This document shows positions 46,546 through 58,661 of a DNA stretch of 58,661 bases, piece after piece. The stretch comes from Acanthaster planci. Lineage: Eukaryota; Echinodermata; Asteroidea; Valvatida; Acanthasteridae. Numbering within the stretch: the stretch's first letter is position 1; each line of letters begins with the position of its first letter. The position numbers and the translations under genes are program-made. Where the stretch lies: assembly GCF_001949145.1 (NCBI RefSeq), contig NW_019091430.1:231886-290546 (forward strand), in the 5' to 3' direction. Under the pieces are notes generated by a model. It saw nothing but the letters and a program-made list of their open reading frames with translations, searched no databases and was not told the DNA's origin.

Positions 46546-49500
46546 GCTGAATAGGACACAGGTTCTATCATCCGTGTCAATGATGCAGTCATGGTCATCC
46601 AACGTACACCAACAGTATATTAAAAATTAACAGGAAATTTTTTCACTCATAGGCATACATTTGGTAGGAGAATTCATAGAAACAAAGAAAAAATGGCCTG
46701 TACATGAACAAGTCGGACCTTACCATTTTCACAAACCTACCGCCGAGTACAAGCCGGACGTCAGCCGAGAAAGGTGTGGTAATTGCCACGCACACTTTTG
46801 AAAAATACGTTTATTTTAATATGAAAAGCTTACCCAACTAACTCAGATATTATTATTTGATTTCTCTTGTCAGTTTCTCCACTCTACTTCGAGGCCAGAA
46901 AACGGGTACTCTTTGTAGGCTTGTGAAAAAAAAAATAAAAAGGGATGACCCATAATTTCATGATCAACATAAAATAAAGAAGAACACGATTTTCCAAATT
47001 ACGGAAAACCGTCGAGACCTTCAAGTTCAAAAATTTCTTCAAGTATTCATAATTTCCCTCGTATACTGTAGCGAAGTAGAGCCCTCGGTAGCACTTATAT
47101 GATGGTGACGTGACAGAGATTTCCAGGCGCCAATGATTCACTTGAACTTTGCTTTTTCACCCATCCAATGATTCCTCCATACCTACCATCTTCATCAAAC
47201 CAGTCCATCGCAGGACACAATTAGCTCGAACAGAATTCGTGTCTAAAACTTTGTTATTGTGGAATACTCAACACAATTATAATTTGAGACAATTAGAGTG
47301 GCCACTGATGATCAGAGATAACTTACCGTTGAGTTATTGGTGTGTACAACGCTCAGCCATCAGCATGAATATTGGCTATAAGGTCATGCAGTACACCTCT
47401 AAACGGTCTTCCATTAGTTTGTTCGAGGATAGTTACGACTGTCAGGCAAACTACACATTTGTCATGAACGTGTCACCTTAATGAGAATCTGAAGTCGTGT
47501 ATGTGTTTTATCCAACAACTGGTTAGTTTTATAAGAGTGCAGTACATGCCACGCGAAGTATAGTCTCCGATAACAATTTATACACACTGAGCCCGCTCAT
47601 TCGACCACAAAGACCCAACGAGTGGAATGCACAAAATGTATAAGCCTCGATACAAAGGTCGATTGGAGACCGAGGGTTACCGCGAGGCCTTGACTCGCAC
47701 AGCAGAATTGAAGTCAAGTGTTTACAACTCGTAACTAAGGAAACCACGGGTCGCGGTTGATTGACGAGCTTCGAAATATGACGCATGTACTGTCCCAACT
47801 CGACGAATTGGGGGTTATATACTTTTGGTTTCATACAATAGAGATGATGGTTACTGGATAACCTTGCAAAGACGTTTAGCGATGTCAGTTATCTTCTTGA
47901 GGACTACAACTTTACAAGTCACTAGATCGTAAAAGCTTCTACATTCGAGCGTATGAACATCTGAAAAGTAGAAGTTACATGAACTCAGCTCAATATGAGG
48001 CGGTAATTTTTGCTGACTATAATTTATATTGTTTTCATCTGCATTAAATATAGGTAAAAAATCAAATGAAAAACAATTCCACTGTATACCATCCCACAAC
48101 TCCAATGCAAAGTTGCTATTAGTATTACTACAAATAGTAAAAATATAAGAAAACTTTTCTCCTTTTTTGGACTTCGTATTCTGGGACTCTTCATTGGCCT
48201 ACTGATTTATTTACTATGCCATTGTTAATTTCAAAATAAATTGTATAAAGTCTAACCTGATAATGTATAGCCTATTGACTGAATCAAAGTCTGACATTTC
48301 GACATGCGTGCGTTCCCTCAACAAGAACCATCGCAATTCTATCCTGTTTAGTAATTGAGTTGTTAAAAGCTCTACCCACAACCAAGCCGACTCTACAAAA
48401 TAACTGACGCATGAATGAACAACAATCGGTGCCGAGATTTGGTTGCTAGGCACGGCTGAGCGGATAATTGTCACGGGCCGACACTTGATCGTTTACTCGT
48501 TTACGACTGGCATCTGACGCAAGGACACAACTTTTAAATTAATTTGTTTCTTTAACCCTAACAGACCTCAATCCTCCGGTTTCAATATAATTTTACATAA
48601 ACCCAAAAGGGTAGAGTTTAAGTAATGGAGATTTTATTATTAATTTTGAAAGTAAAATTTGTGGTAAAATATATTTTTGACATGCTATCAGGCAAACTTT
48701 TAATGTACAGCTCGCGGCATGTGACATTTTAGACAAGCTTTGTGTTAATTCCATCACTGCTTTCTTTTTTTCAAAACAACATCGTATGGGTGCGTATTTA
48801 TGTTTTGGATGCAAAACTGACAACAGTACGGGTTGAAGAAAATTATAACATTTTGAAACAAAATGAAAATCGTCATTGTGAAAAGAAAAGTGTTGTCCGG
48901 AAAGTGGTCAAGAAATTAGGCGAGGGGTCGATCCGTGACTCGTGCATGTGGTGCATTTTGACAAACGTCAAAAATTCCCAAGGCATTGTGTCTTTCTTTG
49001 AGTTAAAGGATGCAGTGGTTTTCTTCCTGCGCTGTCTCGACTCTTTGGTGTGGTATAAAGTTACCATTCATATGAAAACTGGAAATAATAAATTGTTGTT
49101 GAAATTAGAGTCACAGCTTTTGAAATCGGCTGAACTCAATGAACAAGAACGTGTAATGTGGAACTCACAAATCCGGAATTTGTAAGGGAAATGTGAAGAA
49201 ACAAGAATTGGGGTTATTCTGTAGGAGTTCAGCAGTAGCCAGAAACAACTCAGTTATTAGGCATACCATGACTTCGGTCGTGTCCGACCGGTTTTAACCA
49301 CTTGACGAGTAAACATACATAAGTTTCTTTATTTTGTTCCACGGAGGACGTGTACACTCGTTTAAGAATTTTTTTCAATTCCGCAGTTGGCGTCATAATG
49401 CATCGTGCTTGGTTAGGTCAAACACAAGGTTGAAGAATTTACGGGTTAAAAAAGTCCTCAGCAGCTTTTTACGGGCAAAAAAATCCGACGTTAACTGGTT

Positions 49501-52500
49501 ATGTACCATGCTGCTACCAATCGTAGCTGAAGCTACGCTGGGGCTAGCTCTAGACTGGTTCCCCGTTCTTTATGTAGCCTTGAGACGTCTTACTGGTAAC
49601 GAATCCGGTAGAATCCTGCCGGGTTTATGTAAATGAGGAAACCGTATGCCCGCTCAAAGCACAAATCAAGCAAGAGCTGATAGAATATTTTGCTTTTTCA
49701 TCTTCGTTACCGACAATAACTTCACCATAAATGGTTGATTTATGTACAATTTAACACAATGACCACTGATTTGCAATAAACTGCCGTAAAACGATTCATT
49801 GATGATAATCATTAAATACTAAATTACCACACTGTGATCAACCGAGGCTTAGCAGGGGCAGGTGCTTATGTTTCCCCGCTGAAACGTATTTTTTGCCAAA
49901 ACATCGCGATTTGCCTGTCAAGAACATAAACACACGTATTCCAAACCGAAGTTGACAGGGCTAATCGCACACACACGTTAAACCGCAGCTAGCTACCAGT
50001 CCCTACATACAGAGCGTATCAAATAAACCGCAGCAAAATTTGCTGTGGGTTTTGTAGACATTGTCCCTAACCCTCCTCAATCCTCCAATAGGTGAAGGAT
50101 TGAGGAGGGTTAGGGTTAAGTTAGTTTTACACCAAAATGAATCGTGAAACCTCACAGCCATAGATCCCCTCTTTCCAACATTTATTCACACAAGGTCATG
50201 GATGGCTGAACAGTCATTCTTTATGGACAATTGGACAAAGTGGGCTTGGGACCAAGTTTCAGGCTCTGCAATAACCAGGGCATCTTATGCTATTGGAAGT
50301 TAACGAGAAGTTGAGTGAATTTAATGTTAACTTAGCATTGTCTTTTGTAGCATGTCTCTCTGCAAACAATACATCCCAAACCCCTCAACACGGCCTCCAT
50401 TTCTGTCCACACACAGATGGGTTCACGTCTCCATCTCACAAACAGCCTTGCGAATCATCGAGGGTCCTGGCGTAGAGAAGCAAACTCATCGATGAGTTGC
50501 AATGTCAGGTGGAGGAGCCTAAAGACTTTGCTCTTTAGGTAGCCCAAAGAAAAAGTCACACTTTTTGGAGCATATTCGCGAACGTTTTGTATAACCACCT
50601 TTCAATTCACTCAGAAGCTACCTTCATCTCCGATGACAAGATGTATTTGAAACCTGTCATTTGCTTGACACTGACTCGGGTCAGTTGGCTACTGGCAAAA
50701 TTCTATTATTCGTGGTAATTTATCTAGTCTAGTAGACTGGCCCCAGTCTAGGGCTAGGCCGGGGCAGACCGTACGCGAGGATTCCGCACATCACATTGCA
50801 TGCTGGCATATCGCGTGACGGTGGGTAATGCGATAACCCAGACCCCTGGCCAAAGAGTCGGGGATTTAACCTCTGGGTTATACGCCCATTTCTTTTCCCC
50901 ATATTTTGTATGATACGGCAGTACATTTCACTCTCAGGAATGACACAGCAGGCACGCTAACCGTGACGATAACAATTGGATGGAATTGAATGTTCATTTT
51001 GGATGCCGTGGGGCAAATCAAGGCTCCTTGAATGAAATTTTACGCAAAACGTCAGCCAGTTCAGTATACTACAAAGTCAGATGATTTTGTAAGACAGCGT
51101 TGTTTCTGAATGCGATTCGGTGCATGCACAGGTATTGCATAAACCAACAGAAATTTCCTTTCTAATAAGGGAACTGTCAAACCCGTTCACCCACCCTGCG
51201 TATTTATCATGCACATACAAGGTTTCCTATTATGAGGGGAATCTGTTTGTTTTGACAGGTAGCTAGGCAAAAACAACTAACAATAAGGGTTAGTTCTTGG
51301 AGATCACAGGAGCTTTGCGGGTGGTGCTACTACTTCCGTCGATCATATTGTGTTCAATGCGTAAACGAACTGATTTGTTCGTCGAGATAACGCAATTAAA
51401 TTACCATACAGTCATTCAAATCAGCGAACCTTGATTTATGAGGCACATCAAACAAACGATAAAAGTAAAAGCGACGAGGAAAACAAATAAGATTTACAGG
51501 TTTACTGCGTGTTTCATTGTTAGTCTTTAGGGGATGTCCGCTGTAAGTATGCAATTGCAGATGTGTCAACGATCAGAGCCCTCAGAGCCGGAGTAGAATC
51601 CGCCCCCCGCTCGACCTTTCCTCCGATGTGGTCACGATACATTTTTACAAGCCCAACTTTTTAGTAGTGTTTCTTACGAAAGCCCAATCGTGCCACTCAA
51701 CTAATTCGTAATGACGAATTCGTTACTAGGAATTACTACATGTAATTCGTAATAACGGATTTGTAATTCACAAAAACGAATTAGTTTCCCACTTATTTTT
51801 TGTCTTTGGAATGATTTGGCTTTCGTAGATTCTAGTAATGTGGCCAACATTACGCGAGGTCGTGAACATTAACGGATGTACCGGCTAAGTTGCATTAGCT
51901 TGTCCAAGATCATGATAATTTTACTAAGAACACGCGGCCAAACACGTTGCCGGAATCTAGGTGATACTCTTGGTGGAGGCAACATCTAAGTAACGTTGTG
52001 GAACAATGTTGTTGCAACGAGCCTGGATATCTAAAAAAAAAAACCCTAATGAACACGTGCTATGACGTCGAAAAACCAAAGTTTGATCCTTCAGGAACGT
52101 CGTAACAAAGTCATTTTTTTGCTGGGTCAACAACCGTATTATGGATATTTTCAAAGAGCTATATATCATAGTACATGTAATTGCTCTTATTACATGATCT
52201 TCAGTACATGTATTCACTCCCCGGACACTAAGGCCACGAGGGCATACAGATACAGTATAATTATTGAAATGAGTTCAGTGAAGTCTTCTTAGATTTATAT
52301 TACCAAGTGTTGTAATCTAAACATAATTTCCATTAATTTCGTCTCTTCCAAGTTTCATACTTGCTAGGTAACAAAAATACATTTAGCCCTCTCACCACGG
52401 ACGAGTGACTGAATCACTCAGCCTCAGATTTATCGGCTGAGGCGAAAAGCATGGAACCTTTGTTGTGAATATTTTATTACGACTAGTAATAACCTACCGT

Positions 52501-55500
52501 TGAACGAAAAAGAAGAATCAGCCCTGTTATTAAGTCGAAAAGCGATCGATTTGCGGCTAACATACAACGCCTGATGGGCTGTGTCCCTACCTTTTTAGAA
52601 GTGCCATAATCCTGAAATCCTAGATCAATAGTCAATACGAGCCTAGTTAATATTAAATGATGGTTTGGTTAGTATTCCAATGATGGGAGATACTTCAGGT
52701 GAACGAGAAGTCGGGCGTAAAACGAGGAAGCCAAAGGGCACATTAACGTGTAAGAGATTGAACATTACATGCAATCTGAACGCACTCTCTAAGCGTATTC
52801 TTTGTGCATGACAAGAGCGTACACATGGATCCTAGCAACAGACAAGCACTGCTGCCATGGTTCCTTGTCGAGGTGGATAACGATTCCACTGTCTGGAATT
52901 AATTTTGATTTTACCCTCCCAGACCATTGTAACTGTGCAAAAAATATACTATTATCATTATGATAACAATAAGGAAGCTTTAAGTATATATTTCTAAATG
53001 CTGAAGGAGAAACTTAGGGAATACAAGTACGCGCTTCGTTCTCTGGAATCTCAATTGACACTCTACATTACAAAATAGGTGCTGGAATCAGTGAAAATAC
53101 ACAAAAAGGGCAGGCAAAAAAGCTACACTGGTAACTAGAAAATGAAACTTTGAAAGAAGTGGTGAGAATTTTTCCCTATACCAAAATACAACAAAAAATG
53201 TTAAAAGATTGAGGGGGATAAGCTATACGTCACCAATTGAGCGCAAGAAGATTAAACGGTGGCCTTATTCAGGACAGATAGAACTTCGAAAGTACCCAAC
53301 CTGTACCCCCAGCGGATCAGACATCTTATGCATGTATAGGAGCTTTTGTCATGACCCAGGGCAACGGAAGTTTGGCTTGTCAACTTTATACGTCTGTGTA
53401 TGCTTGTCTACTGTGACACCCAAACCACATCATAAGCTGTTTTCAGCCTCTTCAGCCAAAGGAGAGGCTCTTTGGGTAATCCGAAAGTTTCTGTTTAAGA
53501 CGACCGCAAACTTGGTTACAGAGTTCAGAAAGTATGACAATCCCCCACTGTTGAAGAGCATACCCGAGGAAACACTTCGCTGCCACAATAGCAAATCCTG
53601 GCCTCTCTCCTTTGAGAGGATTTGCTCATGCAGAGTTTGAATACTCTCCAAGCGTCAAATTGTTTCGCCCCCGGGAAGCAAGCGTCAACAGACGTCGATA
53701 TGCATATACACAATGCAGTAGAATAATGCTCTAAAAACGTCGCTTCGACAAACAGGCACAACGCATTCAGCCACACAGTTCTGGCGAACAGACCACCGAC
53801 GATTATCAACTGAGGCTAATTGTGTAACAAGTCGCGTGTATGACACTGCGTGTGGAGTCAGACATATGAAACACAGAGCAACCCCCAGTAAGCACCCCCG
53901 CCTTTGTGTTGGCTATTGTTATACTGGTATCTCAGGAATTCTTTTCAGACTTCTAGGGGGGTGTATTAGGGAACAATAACCCAGTGTGTGTAGAGGGATT
54001 GGACTTGTTGGGGGGGGTACCCCTCTGTCCCATTTCGTGCCCGGTATAGAGTCAGAAAAAAATCAACTAGTTACCATGCAAAAAGCATCGCCTCTGTAAT
54101 GAGGAAAAATACATCAGAAAAAAGCCACGTCATTGAATAACTGAAGTAAGGGTACAGTGACTATCCAGTTTGGGGGTCAAATTAGTGTCTAAATAATTTT
54201 GACGCCCAAACAAAATATATCAACCATCTTGTTCTGGTTACGATGGACCTGCAATTATTTTAACTAAAAAAATTGCGCTGACACAACCATTTTTTTTAAC
54301 CCTTCCCATAGGCGGAGGGGGCGGACACCACCCCCAAAGAACTCGGATGTGCTGGCCCATGCCACGTTTTTTTAAACTTGATATGCATGTACAGACACTC
54401 CTTATCATTACAAAAGTGAAGCTTGAACTCAGCCAGACATGGTTTTGTTATGACCATTTGAAGTTCCTGGCTACATGCATGCCAGCACGCGTACACTATA
54501 AGCATCGCAGTAGAAAAAGTATACGTTTGACTAACCCGTCTGGGGAAAATGCACGCTGCGCGAGAACGTGAAGTTCAATTTTACAAGAGTCAAAATAACT
54601 CTAAAAACTCTGAAGAGCTCAACTTCTAACCAAAAAAAAAATGCACTGCAGCGATATCGAAAAAAAAAATGTCGGGGCAGATTCCGCCCCGGCTCTTTTA
54701 GGGTTAGGTACCGTAGTAACAGTTTTCACTAGGTGGCGTAAATATTGCCGAAAAGTGCGGAAGGATGGGAAAAGGTGGGGGATGACTTGCCCGACCATAA
54801 AAATCTGAAAAGCGGGGGGGGGATGACACCATATGACTCTGTATAGAGGTCAATGTTAATGATATTGAAGTACATCTGTAATCATGTATTCAAAATGGCA
54901 TACATGTATCTATGGCTTTTTAATTTTTCCCCTTTTTTAAAGTGATATCGAATGCATTTTATTTGTTGGAAGTCTAAAAAATTCGTCACAATCTGCCTAA
55001 ATTTTTGGTCACCACAAAAAAGTGTGTGGGGGTGATTCAACAGCCCCCCACCTCAAGGGGGGGGGGGTTACCCCATCCCCCGGGATTTTCGCCCGTGGTT
55101 TTTCACCTTCATTTCAGGTAAAATTAAACCTTTTCTACGGGTAAGTTTCGGTATTTACTTCACTGTACTAACTGTACATGTACTTCAAAATGGGCTTCCT
55201 AAGATTTATGTTTACAAATTCGAACTCTGGTCCGTTTATATTCGGTAGGCTGGATATAAACAACATTGGAGAAGCTCACAACAACATCGTCAACTATGCT
55301 TGTTGATACGTATACGTTCTTGGAATTCTTTGAAATTCCTGATTGAATAGGAAGCAACAACTTATTCCAAATTGAAGGTAACTACCATGTGCACGTACCA
55401 GTAACACGCTTGACGGAGTCACCGCTTCCACCTGAGATTAGAATAGATAATTGTCTGCGTCTGAGAGACGTTTGCCAACTTAAGCTGGGAACTACGCATA

Positions 55501-55924
55501 AGCATGGCAATCACATACGACAAGTTTAAAGCCGAGTCAGAAATGGGCAGTGTGCAAATTCTATTAATGACTGAGGAAAAAAACATTTTCCGGCGGTTGT
55601 ATTGCAGTTTACCAAATTCTACTCGATTCTTATACCAATTGTTTTCCATGAAAATTTACTTTTGCTTTCATCAAGATTAGATTAGAAGAAACGCGCCTAA
55701 GTAACTTGGAATTGTCTCTAGCCAAAACTATTTGCATTTTGAAAGAATTCTCATCACAATTTTCAATTTTTTTTTTGTATCTTAACCGTCTGTCCTCTCT
55801 AAAATCTCCACACAGTTGGCAGAAGCTGATTAACATGCTTGTGTTTATGACACAAAAATGGTGACAATCGGATATGGAATTCTTGCCTTATTTTTTGCTT
55901 CACAATTCTAGATTCTAAACTTGC
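46546..55924. other. Long region without a recognised gene (probable first intron or intergenic)
   Basis: Contains the telomere-motif hairpin copies (48552-48577 and 50065-50115), an AATTCGT palindrome near 51708-51787, two small hairpins at 52403-52443 and G-runs near 54000 and 55060. The open frames (for example 48742-49185 and 53209-53640 on plus) show no domain, no clear start context and AT-driven composition. Confidence 0.5.
50065..50115. repeat. Telomere-motif hairpin, copy 2
   Basis: Arm 50065-50083 (CCCTAACCCTCCTCAATCC) is exactly complementary to 50097-50115. The loop sequence CTCCAATAGGTGAA is close to that of copy 1 (CTCCAACAGGTGA). Confidence 0.75.
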
Positions 55925-56149
55925 CTTCTTTTGAAGATCAGCTTCCTCTTGTGGAAAACTTATTCGATCCCGTCGGCGATACCGATTGAACTCCACGGCA
56001 CTGACCGACATAAAGCCTCTCTCGGCGGCTGCAAGCCGCCGGTGACGGCCGGTGGCAGAGTGGCGATGCAGACGGGCCATCGAGACCGTTCTGGCGTCTG
56101 TGATGTGATTCCTTGTGCCTGCCTCCATATCGAGTTTTAAAAATTCCAC
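55925..56149 (-). CDS. Candidate first coding exon of the NWD-like gene
   Basis: The minus-strand frame runs from an ATG at 56149 (a second ATG seven codons in): DMEAGTRNHITDARTVSMAR, then an Arg-rich stretch and FPQEEADLQKK. The best donor is AAG|GCAAGT at 55925/55924, a consensus GC-AG donor. It ends in phase 0, as the 44122-44301 exon needs, giving an intron of about 11.6 kb. A second GC donor (AAG|GCAAGA) lies downstream. G+C and CpG content are higher than in the surroundings. The link is inferred from phase and splice site only; it could belong to another gene. Confidence 0.4.
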
Positions 56150-56280
56150 TGGCGTTGCAGACTCTTAATCACAATCCAATTAAAACCTGCTGTCACTTTT
56201 CAACGTGGGTAATCTCCTGACTTGGAGCATAGAGCAAGGCTCGAAGGGGATGTCCAAAATTTACCACTATAATTCACTTG

Positions 56281-56285
56281 ATTGG
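56281..56285 (-). promoter_or_regulatory. CCAAT box candidate upstream of the possible first exon
   Basis: On the minus strand this reads CCAATCA, 132 bases upstream of the ATG at 56149, a typical NF-Y spacing and context. No TATA box stands out. Depends on that exon being real. Confidence 0.25.
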
Positions 56286-56289
56286 TTGG

Positions 56290-58661
56290 TGTCCTTCCAC
56301 CAAGGTTGAACGGAACGCATGGTGTTGTTTGTTAGTAACCAAGTTTTCACAAACAAGTTGGATGGCGTAAATATTACATCCAATTTAGATTGGTGTGAAT
56401 ACTACATCCGTTCGAAAGTGACAAGGAAATCCTAGTTCGGTTTCATTTCCCTCTGCAGTGGTGCAGAGGATTAGGGTTTGTAGCTACTCACATTGTGCGT
56501 AGTCCGTCGCCATGGTGATGTAGAAAACAACCACAATGTCGACAAGTAGCAAGCATCCAGATGATACTAGAAGTTACAGTTTCTCCCAGCTGTGTTGCGC
56601 ATTCTGGACCTGTATGGTTTAGACGCGTAGCTGATCTTGTTCGTGACTCAACTAAGTAAACAGACGCATCTCCAGCTATAACTGTCCACAGATAATGGAC
56701 GATATCCAATCAGTTACGAAGAACTATTCAAATACCAATAGGTAGACGTAACTGAACATATGCGGTACCAAGCACCATGAGCACGGTCAATTCTGATCCT
56801 GCCATCATGAAAGAAAATTGGAACGAAAGTTGAACTATATAGGCCTAACTAGGTTTTTGTGCACGGCAACAGGACTCCGCATGCAGATTCTGCTCCTTTG
56901 TCCTCCGTGCCCATGCAGTCAACCCATCGACTACGTTAACGCCATTGTGTTCTACCCACGAAAGCTGTTCCTTATCACCGTGTCATCCCGACCCACGCCC
57001 ATCCCACGACCAATCCAAAGGGCGCCGACTACACAGCAGTTCGTCGCTTGGTGTTTGTTGCCGTAGCTACACTGGACGCCTATTGCTACGATTAGCTATC
57101 AATCTGGCTCCAGTAACATGTACCAATACAACGAAATGGGACTCAATTTATCAACTGCAAACATTTATGAGGCCATAAAAACATAAAACAGATCAAGAAT
57201 ATCTGACCCGATTAGTACATCAGATTTTAGGTTCCATGATGAACATAGCATGCCATATACTGACCAACTCGATGATACGACTAAGATACATGTACATATG
57301 CTGTACCAGTACTCCATACATGTAAATGAATGCACGAGGCCTTTTAATAAAACCCTGATAACTCACACATATCTCAGACCACTGAAATTACCCTAGATTC
57401 ACATATTATTAATTTCTCCTCGCTTAGCATGAATGGTAAAGGATATGATATCATTATGAGATGATGTTGACATTTAACCCCCAAACTACACTAATTGTGT
57501 AGGTGTTAGTAAAACGGCGACAGATGTTCTGGACAGAATTATTTGTTTATGCATTACTTAGTAAGATGAAACTGAAAGTTAGAGAGAATGGCGTAAATAA
57601 CCCTGAAATCTGATGTCGTCAATTAAGTTGACCATTTGACTATCTGCTTCTTTGAATCATAACCGATCCGGTGATCATGGCGAATCCATCACTAGTCATT
57701 TGCATTGGCCTCTGCCACTGTAAGCTGTGGAACCACTGATCCGCGAAACTTACTCCATACAAAACTCAACACACTCCTTTCTGCTGGATTCGCCCACAAA
57801 CTACAAACGACGCATTGCAATGAATACAATCAAGTGTGCAATCAATACTTAGTGGTACGAGTTGCATCCTCATCAGTCACTGACTCAGTGCATTTCTTCC
57901 AGCTAACGAGGGTAGGACTGCAATGCAGAGACTGGCTGACCATGAACATTCATGTAGCCTACGTACATGTAATAGTTCCACCGCAAGAATGCTCCGAGTA
58001 AACAAAAAAGCGTTGATGAGGCGGCAAATAAATCTAGCGATTTAATGATTTCATAATATGGCTCTCGTTCCCCCAGAAGTTCTCAAGTTGACCTTGCGGC
58101 TGTAATAACCGGGGGGTTTTACAGCACAAGAACAGAGGAAAAGCAGTAACTTAGATACATGTATCATTCTGCCTGAAATTCATCAGGACCTTGCTTCGAT
58201 TCTAATTGGGACGGTTCAACTTAATTACATGATCCAGTGTCGATCAACATTGTCGATGGAGAAGTAATTCCGAGTCGCACTCATATGGAATTCCATATCT
58301 GCGGTCGCCCGTCGTGCGTCGTCCGTTGCCCGTCGTCCGTGTTTTTTTGTCACGATTGCGCAGTGGTATTTTAACTTTGACCCTTGATCGTTTCACATGT
58401 ACATGCCCTTTTCGGACCGATCGATCCACCATGCCCGACTCTCATTTTAGCAATAGAACTAGACTATGTATTCGTTTTTGCAGTTGCGCCGAACTCCACT
58501 TGAAAGAAGAAATAATATCCTGACATCGGTTAAGTAACGTGTATATGAAATAATACCACTTTTTGTTACATAAATAAACAAAATAGACTTTTGTTAGGGT
58601 AGATTGTTTTCTTGATAACTTAGTTACTCTAGACGTAACTTTACTCGTTAAAAGCCTAACA
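56290..58661. other. No gene recognised
   Basis: Only short, unsupported open frames on both strands. A small palindromic patch (CCAATTTAGATTGG) lies near 56380. Nothing else to annotate. Confidence 0.4.

Noticed and set aside
48742-49185. 147-residue plus-strand ORF
   Set aside because: AT-rich, Lys/Leu-driven composition, no ATG at the open-frame start and no domain. Could be an unknown gene but I cannot support it.
49334-49636. 100-residue plus-strand ORF with a hydrophobic segment
   Set aside because: No recognised family, no splice or promoter context. Treated as chance.
52403-52443. Two adjacent hairpins (GAGTGA..TCACTC and GCCTCAG..CTGAGGC)
   Set aside because: Not followed by U-runs or a known RNA context, and not repeated elsewhere in the window. 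Does not match the histone 3' stem-loop.
53209-53640. 143-residue plus-strand ORF
   Set aside because: No motif, no ATG in good context, and composition like the surrounding non-coding DNA.

Overview
This is a eukaryotic genomic window: one draft-assembly gap (66 N at 37489-37554), small exons with GT-AG junctions, AT-rich introns packed with palindromic and foldback repeats, and frequent TACATGTA-type palindromes. The lineage-expanded kinase type, the large NACHT-WD40 gene and the DIRS-like fragment together suggest a marine invertebrate (lancelet, echinoderm, hemichordate or lophotrochozoan). The sequence alone does not settle which.

Left edge, plus strand: a protein-kinase-like gene whose kinase domain lies in one exon (721-1673). 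A 1.9 kb near-complete foldback element (1712-3584) follows it directly. The main gene occupies the minus strand. I rebuilt 21 exons from 44301 down to 7624 by hand, checking splice sites and reading phase at each junction. They give one open frame of 2178 residues plus stop: a disordered N-terminal region of about 385 residues, a DUF4062-type '[10 protein letters not shown]' domain, a linker, a NACHT ATPase with Walker A and B, a winged-helix-like region, and a long WD40 array that contains a charged insertion and ends in an acidic tail. This is an NWD1/NWD2-type STAND protein. A candidate first exon at 55925-56149 matches in phase and would use a GC-AG donor, making a first intron of about 11.6 kb. 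The kinase and NWD-like genes converge tail to tail, with the foldback element between them.

The introns hold most of the other structure: a three-copy repeat family whose 3' part folds into a long hairpin (17.5, 27.5 and 42.0/43.4 kb); two elements with PIF/Harbinger-like ends and TTA duplications, one of them inserted cleanly into a copy of the first family; several MITE-like terminal-inverted-repeat elements (26.6, 33.3 and 33.5 kb); a DIRS-like RNase H fragment with GC-rich flanks (18.7-19.8 kb); and a telomere-motif hairpin present twice in full and once in part. The right side (45-58.7 kb) has no convincing gene apart from the candidate first exon and one weak plus-strand ORF. It carries a further foldback element and degenerate repeats.
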